The notes beneath the pieces were generated by a model. The model was not told the DNA's origin. It saw only the letters and a program-made list of their open reading frames with translations, and made no database searches. Positions 1 to 5,717 of a stretch of DNA of 10,086 nucleotides are shown here, piece after piece (positions within the stretch are counted from its first letter, which is position 1; every line of letters begins with the position of its first letter). Location: NCBI GenBank assembly GCA_022865865.1, contig JALHTN010000290.1:1-10086 (forward strand). The letters are read 5' to 3'. Source of the stretch: Anaerolineales bacterium (GTDB taxonomy: Bacteria > Chloroflexota > Anaerolineae > Anaerolineales > UBA4823). The translations under genes and the position numbers were made by a program.

Positions 1-203
1 ATATTTTTCTTATTATTCAACACCCTCAGTAAGTGGCTGTTGACTGAAAAAAGATCCACAATAGATTGAAACCACCAATTCCACACCACCTGTTTTTCCC
101 CATTTCCCTCAACAATGAAATGGGTGGTATTGGATTCTCTGCGGCGACAAGCCTCCACGCGTGGTGATAGTTCCAGCAGGTATGCCGCAACCTGCAGGTC
201 ATA
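1..203 (-). pseudogene. Open minus-strand frame running off the left edge, possibly a gene remnant
   Basis: Read on the minus strand from 203 leftward, the frame stays open for 67 codons to the window edge. The predicted peptide looks protein-like: it begins YDLQVAAYLLELSPRVEA and contains the stretch VVWNWWFQSIVDLF. No ATG, GTG or TTG lies near its 5' end. The nearest upstream in-frame ATG (227-225) is separated from it by a TGA at 204-206, giving MNCLKVV-stop-YDLQ. This could be a gene with a nonsense mutation, a remnant, or a translation of a palindrome-rich dispersed repeat. I do not recognise a family. About 4 percent of random frames would be this long, so chance is not excluded. A competing plus-strand frame (1-69) is also open from the edge, and at most one of the two is real. 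Confidence 0.3.
99..195. repeat. Cluster of inverted repeats upstream of the DinB-like gene
   Basis: Three perfect inverted repeats lie within 100 bp. CCCATTTC (99-106) pairs with GAAATGGG (117-124) around a 10-nt loop. CCACGCGTGG (155-164) is a 10-bp palindrome. GCAGGT (176-181) pairs with ACCTGC (190-195) around 8 nt. None is followed by a clear T-run, so I do not call a terminator. They may belong to a repeat element, a regulatory region or a decayed gene. Apart from these and the minus-strand frame, positions 1-260 show nothing I can name. Confidence 0.4.
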
Positions 204-268
204 TCAAACAACTTTGAGGCAATTCATGGGGGATAAGTAAATTTCACCTGTAAACCAATACAATCCAC

Positions 269-274
269 TATAAT
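269..274 (+). promoter_or_regulatory. Candidate -10 box for the DinB-like gene
   Basis: A perfect TATAAT at 269-274 would place a transcription start near 281, just ahead of the strong ribosome site AGGAGG (291-296) and the ATG at 302. No convincing -35 is found at 16-18 bp spacing, so this rests on the -10 sequence and its position alone. Confidence 0.4.
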
Positions 275-301
275 TCAAGGCTATCAACCGAGGAGGAAAA
301 T

Positions 302-1000
302 ATGTTCTTAAAAATCGGGATAGAAAACGGTGCTGAAGGAAGGACGATCGTTTGGGAGCTCGATCATCTTGGCTGCTTCTCTTACGGAGATAATTCCCTG
401 GAAGCACTGCACGCTCTTCCTCTGGCTGTGGAAAAGCACAATGAATGGCTGGTCCAGCATGGGCTAGGAGAGCAGGCTATACCTCTCGAACAATCTGTTC
501 ACATCGGAGAGACCTGGGAGGTCTACCACATCGATGATAACTATGCCTTCGTCCCCGATGGATACGAGGTCAATGCCTGGTTTCAGGATGACTGGAGGCC
601 GCTTACAGAAGCGGAGAGCAAATTGGGCATCGAGCTACTGGGTTTGAGCAGGGCAGACTTGTTATCAAGTGTCGCGGGTTTAAGCACAGAAACGCTGAAC
701 GCGAAATTATCCGGGGAACGCTGGAGCATTACAGGCATCCTCAACCATGTCGGCAATGCAGACTGGTGGTATCTGGATCGGCTGGGTTTAGCTTTTCCCC
801 GCGATGAATTACCAGCTGAGTCAGGTGAGCGGCTAATAAAGATACGCGACCACATGCTCGCCGTTTTGCCCAACCTGGTTGACTCTACTCTGGTCGTTGG
901 GATGGATGGTGAATTCTGGAGTCCGCGCAAGGTAATGCGGAGAGCCGTGTGGCACGAAAGGGACCATACAGCCCATATTCAGAAACTGCTGTCATCTTGA
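302..1000 (+). CDS. HicB-like / DinB-like two-domain protein
   Basis: The protein has 232 residues and two parts. Residues 1-60 resemble the HicB antitoxin fold: a short beta segment, then a D-x-x-G-C-F-S-x-G-D-N-S-L-E-A-L motif (21-36) and a helix. Residues 105-230 resemble the DinB/YfiT four-helix family, whose members are often metal-dependent thiol-linked transferases or stress proteins. The HW-type DinB features are visible: LNHVGNADWWY, with His149 in the second helix, and WHERDHTAHI near the end, with His218 and His222 as the likely partner metal ligands. The start is well supported, because AGGAGG at 291-296 sits 5 nt before the ATG. The gene stands alone, followed by a 108-nt gap before moaA. 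The domain calls come from motif memory; substrate and role are unknown. A toxin-antitoxin function is unlikely, since no HicA partner is adjacent. Confidence 0.75.
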   Translation: MFLKIGIENGAEGRTIVWELDHLGCFSYGDNSLEALHALPLAVEKHNEWLVQHGLGEQAIPLEQSVHIGETWEVYHIDDNYAFVPDGYEVNAWFQDDWRPLTEAESKLGIELLGLSRADLLSSVAGLSTETLNAKLSGERWSITGILNHVGNADWWYLDRLGLAFPRDELPAESGERLIKIRDHMLAVLPNLVDSTLVVGMDGEFWSPRKVMRRAVWHERDHTAHIQKLLSS

Positions 1001-1058
1001 GTCAGATTTGTACCCGCAGTAATATTAATCCTATTCTCACCAGATCCCGGGTATAATT

Positions 1059-1087
1059 TTGACGAGTTTTGTCATAAATATTATTAT
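1059..1087 (+). promoter_or_regulatory. Promoter of moaA (TTGACG-N17-TATTAT)
   Basis: TTGACG (1059-1064) and TATTAT (1082-1087) are separated by exactly 17 bp, matching the sigma-70-type consensus at 5/6 and 5/6. Transcription would begin near 1094, leaving only about 15 nt before the moaA ATG. An overlapping TATAAT at 1052-1057 is an alternative -10 but lacks a good -35. Confidence 0.6.
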
Positions 1088-1108
1088 TGGTGCATATACA
1101 GAATCCAC

Positions 1109-2089
1109 ATGGCTCTCGACAAATACGGTCGTTCAATCTCCTATCTCAGAATCAGCCTCACCGATCACTGCAACTTGCGTTGTGTTTACTGCATGCCAGA
1201 GGATATGACCTTTCGCCCAAATGCAGAATTGATGCAAGATGACGAGATATTATTATTCGCCCGCCTTTTCTCATCCCTTGGTTTTCACAAGATACGCCTC
1301 ACCGGGGGTGAGCCAACGGTCCGCGCGAATATTGTCGAATTGGTACAGGGCATTTCTGATACTCCCGGTATACACTCGCTGTCTATAACAACCAACGGCA
1401 TAATGCTTTCAAAGCTCGCAGGACCCCTGGCAGAAGCAGGCCTGGACCGGGTTAATATCAGCCTAGATACGCTTGACCCGGACAAATTCCGCCGTTTGAC
1501 GCGCTGGGGAAAGCTGGAAGACGTTTGGGAAGGTCTGCAGGCTGCTGAAGATGCAGGCCTATCGCCGATCAAGATCAACGCAGTCGTGGTGCGCGGTTAC
1601 AACGAACGAGACGTACTCGAAATAGCCAGTTTAACTATGGAGCACCCATGGCAGGTGCGTTTCATCGAAATGATGCCATTCGCCGGAGCGACTGATCTAC
1701 AGGTCAATCAGGTCGTAGACTGGGAGGAAATGCACCAGCGTATCGAAAATGAGTACGGCTCATTGGAAATCGTTGGGAATGGGGAATTGGACGGTGAAGC
1801 CAGGCTTTATCACTTACCAGGAGCCATCGGCGATATTGGTTTCATCTCCTCGGTGACAAAACCTTTCTGCGCAACCTGCAACCGAGCTCGCTTGACTGCC
1901 GATGGAAAGCTACGGTTGTGCCTGCTGCGCGAGAAAGAAGTCAACCTCTTGGCTCCCCTTCGAGCGGGTGCAAGCCTGGATGAGTTACGCCAAATGATTT
2001 TGGATGGTATCTGGGACAAACCCTGGGGGCATGGTCTGGAGCAGGGCATTATCCCGCTCAACCGCGTGATGAGTGAGATCGGCGGTTGA
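1109..2089 (+). CDS. moaA: GTP 3',8-cyclase MoaA
   Basis: This is a radical SAM enzyme that, with MoaC, converts GTP to cyclic pyranopterin monophosphate, the first step of molybdenum cofactor synthesis. All hallmarks are present in 326 residues, the usual length. The N-terminal cluster motif C-x3-C-x2-C is Cys21, Cys25 and Cys28, in TDHCNLRCVYCMP. The SAM-binding LTGGEP is at 64-69. The C-terminal second-cluster motif C-x2-C-x13-C is Cys254, Cys257 and Cys271. The protein ends in the conserved Gly-Gly tail (MSEIGG). The N-terminus (DKYGRSISYLRIS) aligns with the family start, which supports the ATG at 1109. No Shine-Dalgarno sequence precedes it and the predicted leader is very short. The 3' end overlaps the HAD gene by 17 nt, so the two are probably co-transcribed. 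No other moa/moe/mob gene is in the window. Confidence 0.96.
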   Translation: MALDKYGRSISYLRISLTDHCNLRCVYCMPEDMTFRPNAELMQDDEILLFARLFSSLGFHKIRLTGGEPTVRANIVELVQGISDTPGIHSLSITTNGIMLSKLAGPLAEAGLDRVNISLDTLDPDKFRRLTRWGKLEDVWEGLQAAEDAGLSPIKINAVVVRGYNERDVLEIASLTMEHPWQVRFIEMMPFAGATDLQVNQVVDWEEMHQRIENEYGSLEIVGNGELDGEARLYHLPGAIGDIGFISSVTKPFCATCNRARLTADGKLRLCLLREKEVNLLAPLRAGASLDELRQMILDGIWDKPWGHGLEQGIIPLNRVMSEIGG

Positions 2090-2813
2090 TTTGATCCCCA
2101 GAAACGCCATCAGCACCATTTACTTCGATCTGGATGGCACGCTGCGCCATAATCAACCCACTTTTCTCGAAGCATTATCCGATTTCAACTTGCAGCTCGG
2201 TCTGCCAATTGAAATCGCTAACACCAGGCAAGCCCACCGCTGGCTGCATAATTATTGGGCTCAATCACCAGAATTGATCGCTGACCGGGAAACATTCGGT
2301 GAAGATGAGGGTTCTTTTTGGGTCAACCACTCCCGCCGCTATCTGCTGGCCAGCGGTTGCCAACCTGACCAGGCTGCCCAGTTCGCCCCTGACCTCACCG
2401 AATGCATGCGTGACCGATACTCGCCTGTTGATACGCTAGCCGATAATGTGGGTGGATTACTGCACAACCTCCAGCAGAATGATTTCCGGTTAGCCGTGAT
2501 CTCCAACCGTACTAACCCATTTGACGAACAATTAGAATCCCTGGGCATAAGTTCTTATTTCGAGTATTCACTCGCCGCGGGAACAATAGATGCCTGGAAA
2601 CCCGATCCAATTATTTTTCAACATGCGCTTACTCAAATGAACGTCAAACCTGAACAGGCGGTTTATGTGGGGGATAATTATTTCGCGGATGTGCTCGGTG
2701 CCAACAACGCTGGAATACAACCAATATTGATCGATCCAGTTGGTCTTTTCCCTGAAGCGAATTGTACAGTGATCAAGACAATTGGCGATCTTGAGTTTTC
2801 TTTAACTGAATAG
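2073..2813 (+). CDS. HAD-superfamily hydrolase (phosphatase-like)
   Basis: The protein has 246 residues from the GTG at 2073. It carries the four HAD motifs: motif I YFDLDGTL with the nucleophile Asp19 and Asp21; motif II VISN with Ser144; motif III Lys176 in AWKPDP; and motif IV GDNYFADVLGA with Asp201 and Asp206. A helical cap lies between motifs I and II (about 28-125), as in subfamily IA phosphatases and haloacid dehalogenase-like enzymes. The substrate cannot be read from the sequence. The start is uncertain. The GTG lies inside moaA and has no ribosome site, while the in-frame TTG at 2091 has GGCGG 5 nt upstream and would remove only six residues. Translational coupling to moaA is likely, but a link to cofactor synthesis is only suggested by position. 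The stop overlaps the convergent DUF92 gene by 12 nt. Confidence 0.88.
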   Translation: MRSAVDLIPRNAISTIYFDLDGTLRHNQPTFLEALSDFNLQLGLPIEIANTRQAHRWLHNYWAQSPELIADRETFGEDEGSFWVNHSRRYLLASGCQPDQAAQFAPDLTECMRDRYSPVDTLADNVGGLLHNLQQNDFRLAVISNRTNPFDEQLESLGISSYFEYSLAAGTIDAWKPDPIIFQHALTQMNVKPEQAVYVGDNYFADVLGANNAGIQPILIDPVGLFPEANCTVIKTIGDLEFSLTE

Positions 2814-3599
2814 AATCCAGCCGCCAAGCGCAATTCCTGCCCCTATAAGCGAACAAACCAGGTTTACCAGATCGTTATTTATCCAGCGCCAACCACGGAT
2901 CTGAGTTGTCCCATTTCCGCAATGATGCTCAGGATAGCTTTCCGTCTCTTGATCACACACCGGACAATAATAAATACCCTGTACAGTAGCCCCTAAAAAG
3001 GAATCTACCGTTGCCCCGGCCAGCCCACCAACAATTACCCAAAGAACCATATCAAATGAGGCTGAAGGAGTAAAGTAAGCTGCTGATAAGGCGATAATTC
3101 CTGCCCCGGCCAGTGTCGCCAGATAGCCTACCAGGGAAACCCCTCCAGAAGTACCCTTGGGCACAACCTTGCCATTCGTAATCAGGCGCGGAGAGGTCGG
3201 GCTGAGTACACCCAGTTCCGTTGCCCAGGTATCCGCATTAACAGCAGCCATACAGCCTGCGAATGCGAACCACACCCCTTCCAGATGCGGATAATACCAA
3301 TGAATCAGTACCAACATTGAAGCCAAGCCCCCATTTGCGAGCACTTGCCCATGATCGCGTCGTGAACCTTTGGCGAACTTTTTATTCATGGATTTCTTTT
3401 TTCGCCGATACGCCCTGGACAGCAGGCTCGATGAGATGAAGAACAACAGCAACAGACTTGTCCAAGGTACTCCCCCAAGACCGAATATCAGACCCCCAAC
3501 GCCAACAGCTGCTGCAGCACCGCTTGCGGTCAAAGCTCCTAACCGGTAACCTGTATAGCCAACCAAGAGACCCAGCCCAAATCCAAGTAATAATTGCAT
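2802..3599 (-). CDS. DUF92 family integral membrane protein
   Basis: This is a 265-residue polytopic membrane protein. Hydrophobic segments lie roughly at 2-20, 23-43, 45-62, 88-121, 152-176, 183-205 and 244-264. Family motifs are clear: KGSRRDHGQVLANGG (78-91), NADTWATELGVLS (121-133), VPKGTSGGVSLVG (146-158), ATVDSFLGATVQ (196-207) and WINNDLVN (239-246). DUF92 includes plant VTE6, a phytyl-phosphate kinase, and cyanobacterial relatives. The bacterial homologues outside phototrophs are poorly characterised, so an isoprenoid/prenyl phosphate kinase role is inference only. A small cysteine/histidine group (Cys212, Cys215, His225, His226, Cys227) in the loop before the last helix looks like a zinc site. 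The ATG at 3599 has only a weak GGAT upstream. The gene lies downstream of the DnaA-box-like array, which covers its expected promoter region. Confidence 0.85.
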   Translation of the reverse strand: MQLLLGFGLGLLVGYTGYRLGALTASGAAAAVGVGGLIFGLGGVPWTSLLLLFFISSSLLSRAYRRKKKSMNKKFAKGSRRDHGQVLANGGLASMLVLIHWYYPHLEGVWFAFAGCMAAVNADTWATELGVLSPTSPRLITNGKVVPKGTSGGVSLVGYLATLAGAGIIALSAAYFTPSASFDMVLWVIVGGLAGATVDSFLGATVQGIYYCPVCDQETESYPEHHCGNGTTQIRGWRWINNDLVNLVCSLIGAGIALGGWILFS

Positions 3600-3633
3600 A
3601 TTATCCGATCAAATCTCGAAAATCATGGTTTAT

Positions 3634-3706
3634 TGTGGATAAACCTCGCATTATTGTGGATAACTCTGGAGGATCGGTGGATAACTCTCGGAGAATGCTG
3701 GGATAA
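3634..3706. repeat. Array of four DnaA-box-like repeats at 21-22 bp spacing
   Basis: TGTGGATAA occurs at 3634-3642 and 3655-3663. This is the exact reverse complement of the classic DnaA box TTATCCACA. A one-mismatch copy, GGTGGATAA, is at 3676-3684, and a weak copy, CTGGGATAA, is at 3698-3706. Start-to-start spacing is 21, 21 and 22 bp, so all sites face the same side of the helix, and all share one orientation (TTATCCACA reads on the minus strand). The array fills the gap between the PH-domain gene, whose stop codon abuts the last copy, and the DUF92 gene. It could titrate DnaA, form part of an origin-like site, or regulate DUF92. No dnaA or dnaN gene and no marked AT-rich unwinding stretch is visible nearby, so I do not call oriC. 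Confidence 0.7.
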
Positions 3707-4615
3707 TCAACTCGCCGTAAGAATGAGAACGACGGCTATAACGAAAAGTAACCCGGTGAATAATCCACTACCCCAGAGTAAATATGCCAGTGTTTGTCTG
3801 TCTTCTGCACGGAATAAATACAGCCCGAACAAGGCATTGGCAAAGTAAAAAATGCCGTTTAATATCGGCAATAAGAGCAGGTACACAGATGGGACTGGAC
3901 CAGATGAAGTCCCATCCGGGTTGAATCCAAGCGAAATCGTCAAATTTGAAGGAACACTAAGACTTACCAAGACTAACAATAAGATGGAAATGCCAAAACC
4001 TGCTATGAGCAGGTACCTGGCAGCAGGTGCTGCCCACACGCGTCGCAGCAAGTTTGCCGGATAAATCGAATGTGCAGTGAGCGGAGTAAGCGAACCCAAT
4101 TCCGCAAAGCGCTGATAGGCTAACATGAATTCTTGCGGGTTGGCTGGAGAAATCGCATATATACGGTCAGACGCAGCTACGAGAATGAATTGGCTCGCTT
4201 GAGCGGCGATATATTCCACACGCGTCCCATCAGGAAGCTGGCGAACCCCAAGGACTGCTCCTGGCCAGCGAAACCGGGGAAGTGGTAAGGGTGTCTCCAG
4301 TTCTTGGGATGAGCGCACCCAGATTACAACATCCATCGGTATGATTTCTTCCCGCAACCCCCAACGCAAGTAGATGCCATCGCGCTCCAGCAAATAAGAC
4401 GCACGCCACAGTGCATAAGCGCGATAACTGATCAAGGGGACTAAGATTAACACCAGGAGAATGGGGATTAAATATAGCAGGAAGATCAGACCAATCGGAG
4501 CCTGTGCCGCCTGCCAGAGTCCCAGGGTACCCAGGGCCAGCAATACCAGGATGGCTGCAACCTGGAGAATCATTCCAAGCCTGTGTGGTGGATGGAAAAG
4601 CAAAGAATCCGTCAC
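3707..4615 (-). CDS. Multi-spanning membrane protein with bacterial PH-like domain
   Basis: This 302-residue protein has two hydrophobic segments near the N-terminus (about 14-33 and 40-64) and three near the C-terminus (about 200-220, 244-268 and 277-299). Between them, a soluble stretch at about 66-172 resembles the bacterial pleckstrin-homology fold. It has a YLLERDGIYLRWGLREEIIP strand-turn-strand unit followed by MDVVIWVRSS, and it ends in an amphipathic helix (PQEFMLAYQRFAEL). The segment around 221-243 is a polar loop. The overall form resembles DUF304/YdbT-type membrane proteins of unknown function. The start is GTG at 4615; an in-frame ATG at residue 15 is possible but would cut into the first helix. 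No ribosome site precedes the GTG. The gene lies between SIMPL and DUF92 on the same strand, with gaps of 133 and 107 nt, so an operon is possible but not compact. Confidence 0.72.
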   Translation of the reverse strand: MTDSLLFHPPHRLGMILQVAAILVLLALGTLGLWQAAQAPIGLIFLLYLIPILLVLILVPLISYRAYALWRASYLLERDGIYLRWGLREEIIPMDVVIWVRSSQELETPLPLPRFRWPGAVLGVRQLPDGTRVEYIAAQASQFILVAASDRIYAISPANPQEFMLAYQRFAELGSLTPLTAHSIYPANLLRRVWAAPAARYLLIAGFGISILLLVLVSLSVPSNLTISLGFNPDGTSSGPVPSVYLLLLPILNGIFYFANALFGLYLFRAEDRQTLAYLLWGSGLFTGLLFVIAVVLILTAS

Positions 4616-4622
4616 AGGCCTA

Positions 4623-4628
4623 ATTGTA
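4623..4628 (-). promoter_or_regulatory. Candidate -10 for a leaderless PH-domain gene transcript
   Basis: On the minus strand TACAAT (4628-4623) ends 7 nt before the GTG start codon at 4615, which would put transcription start at or next to the start codon. The absence of any Shine-Dalgarno sequence fits a leaderless mRNA. No good -35 is seen, so confidence is low. Confidence 0.3.
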
Positions 4629-4748
4629 TATCATTATTGAGAAACCAAGCAGAGCTGTGATCTTGTAACAATCGACCTGTGAAACAGCCAAATTTCCTGA
4701 TAAATATTCAGCTGTGTCAACCTCCCGATAATTGAGCTGCTTGCAAAT

Positions 4749-5480
4749 TCAGGGGATGTGGTAGGTAACCGAGACCTCAACGGTAAGGCTAAGCTGTCCC
4801 AGATTCACGGGCACTTGATCAGCTGTGGCTTCCAATCCACCTCCCCCTTGCCCCTCGAACACTGGAACGGGTACCCCACCAAATTCATTAATCGACTGGA
4901 TTTCCCCCAAAGCAACTCCTGCTGCTTGCGCTAATTCCTCAGCCTTAACTTGGGCATTTTCAACAGCCAATTTTCGGGCTTGTGAAAGGGCGTGAGTTTT
5001 ATCCGCAACATCAAATTGGATCCCGAAGATTGAGTTCGCACCCGCTTCCACCACTGAACCCATGATCGCACCTAAAGCGCTCAAATCACGTACTGTAACA
5101 AATACTGTATTATCCACAATATAGATGGTGCCAACTTGATTACCGCTTTCATCGAGGCGCTGTTCGGGGTAGATATTGAAGTTTGAAGTTTTTATATCTT
5201 CTTCTTCAACTCCTATCTCTAAAAGCACATCCGTGACTTCTATTACCTGAGCATTGTTGCCATCGACAGCCCTGGTAGCGCTCTCATCTTCATTATGGAC
5301 CCCAATTGATATGGTTGCTATATCTGGTATCAGGTAAACTTTACCAATCCCAGAAACAGCGATATTGCGGGGTGGAGGTGTGCTCGAAGGCGCGGGTTCG
5401 GTTGGGCTGTTTTCGCAGGCACTAAATATAAAGGCAATGAAAGCCACCCCTATTAGGAGAGCCAGTTTTTTGGTTGGCAT
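4749..5480 (-). CDS. SIMPL (DUF541) domain lipoprotein, YggE-like
   Basis: The protein has 243 residues from the ATG at 5480. Residues 1-22 form a lipoprotein signal: lysines at 4-5, a hydrophobic core, and the lipobox FSAC with Cys22, followed by a proline/serine/threonine linker (PTEPAPSSTPPP). Residues about 30-243 are a SIMPL/DUF541 domain, recognisable from RNIAVSGIGKVYLIPDIATISIGV, ALSQARKLAVENAQVKAEELAQAAGV and the final TVEVSVTYHI. Relatives include E. coli YggE, linked to oxidative stress defence, but the biochemical activity is unresolved. I prefer the start at 5480 over the ATG eight codons upstream (5504). GGGAAG lies 5 nt before 5480, nothing lies before 5504, and the shorter form gives a standard lipoprotein N-terminus. 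The gene is divergent from the nucleotidyltransferase operon across about 240 nt. It contains one exact DnaA-box match (5110-5118). Confidence 0.9.
   Translation of the reverse strand: MPTKKLALLIGVAFIAFIFSACENSPTEPAPSSTPPPRNIAVSGIGKVYLIPDIATISIGVHNEDESATRAVDGNNAQVIEVTDVLLEIGVEEEDIKTSNFNIYPEQRLDESGNQVGTIYIVDNTVFVTVRDLSALGAIMGSVVEAGANSIFGIQFDVADKTHALSQARKLAVENAQVKAEELAQAAGVALGEIQSINEFGGVPVPVFEGQGGGGLEATADQVPVNLGQLSLTVEVSVTYHIP
5110..5118 (+). promoter_or_regulatory. Isolated exact DnaA-box match inside the SIMPL gene
   Basis: TTATCCACA is an exact match to the classic box. It lies in coding sequence, encoding part of IVDNT on the minus strand, and has no regularly spaced neighbours. It may be fortuitous. 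It is recorded because two more exact copies occur 1.5 kb away. Confidence 0.25.
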
Positions 5481-5637
5481 ATTATCTTCCCAGTAAGCAC
5501 TCATCAGCAGATAAACAAAAACAGATATCCAGTGAACAATCTAACAGCGATCCATCCCAGGATAATGACAATAATATTAGTTAACAGGTTCACATCTTTC
5601 AGAGCTTAGAATAAAAGTTCGAGATGGGAGCTGAGGG

Positions 5638-5643
5638 TATAAT
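5638..5643 (+). promoter_or_regulatory. Candidate -10 box for the nucleotidyltransferase-gatB operon
   Basis: A perfect TATAAT at 5638-5643 lies 75 nt before the ATG at 5718, in the divergent gap between the SIMPL gene and the operon. No good -35 is found at 16-18 bp, so the call rests on the -10 and its position. The rest of the gap (5505-5717) shows no other feature I can name. Confidence 0.4.
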
Positions 5644-5717
5644 AACCCACATATCTCACACCCTGAGGGAGCATAAAATTCTAATTCTCGCAAAGATCAA
5701 GGTATACAAATAATATC

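Noticed and set aside
1..69. Plus-strand frame open from the left edge, ending in TGA at 67-69
   Set aside because: Only 22 codons are visible (IFFLLFNTLSKWLLTEK...). It could be the tail of a membrane protein, but it is too short to support and conflicts with the minus frame.
26..211. Minus-strand ORF of 61 codons at the left edge
   Set aside because: It is rich in Cys, Trp and His, with no ribosome site. The alternative minus frame in the same region reads more like protein.
204..407. Minus-strand ORF of 67 codons overlapping the start of the DinB-like gene
   Set aside because: It is antisense to a well-supported start with AGGAGG, and its composition is not protein-like.
3600..3706. A full chromosomal origin (oriC)
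   Set aside because: Boxes are present, but there is no dnaA/dnaN neighbour, no clear AT-rich unwinding region, and GC skew could not be computed from this window.
3594..3848. Plus-strand ORF of 84 codons with a seven-residue repeat (LLWINLA, LLWITLE, RWITLGE)
   Set aside because: The peptide repeat is only the 21-bp DnaA-box-like spacing read in frame. The rest is antisense to the PH-domain gene.
4715..4720. Minus-strand TTGACA as a -35 for the PH-domain gene
   Set aside because: No -10-like hexamer lies 16-18 bp downstream of it.
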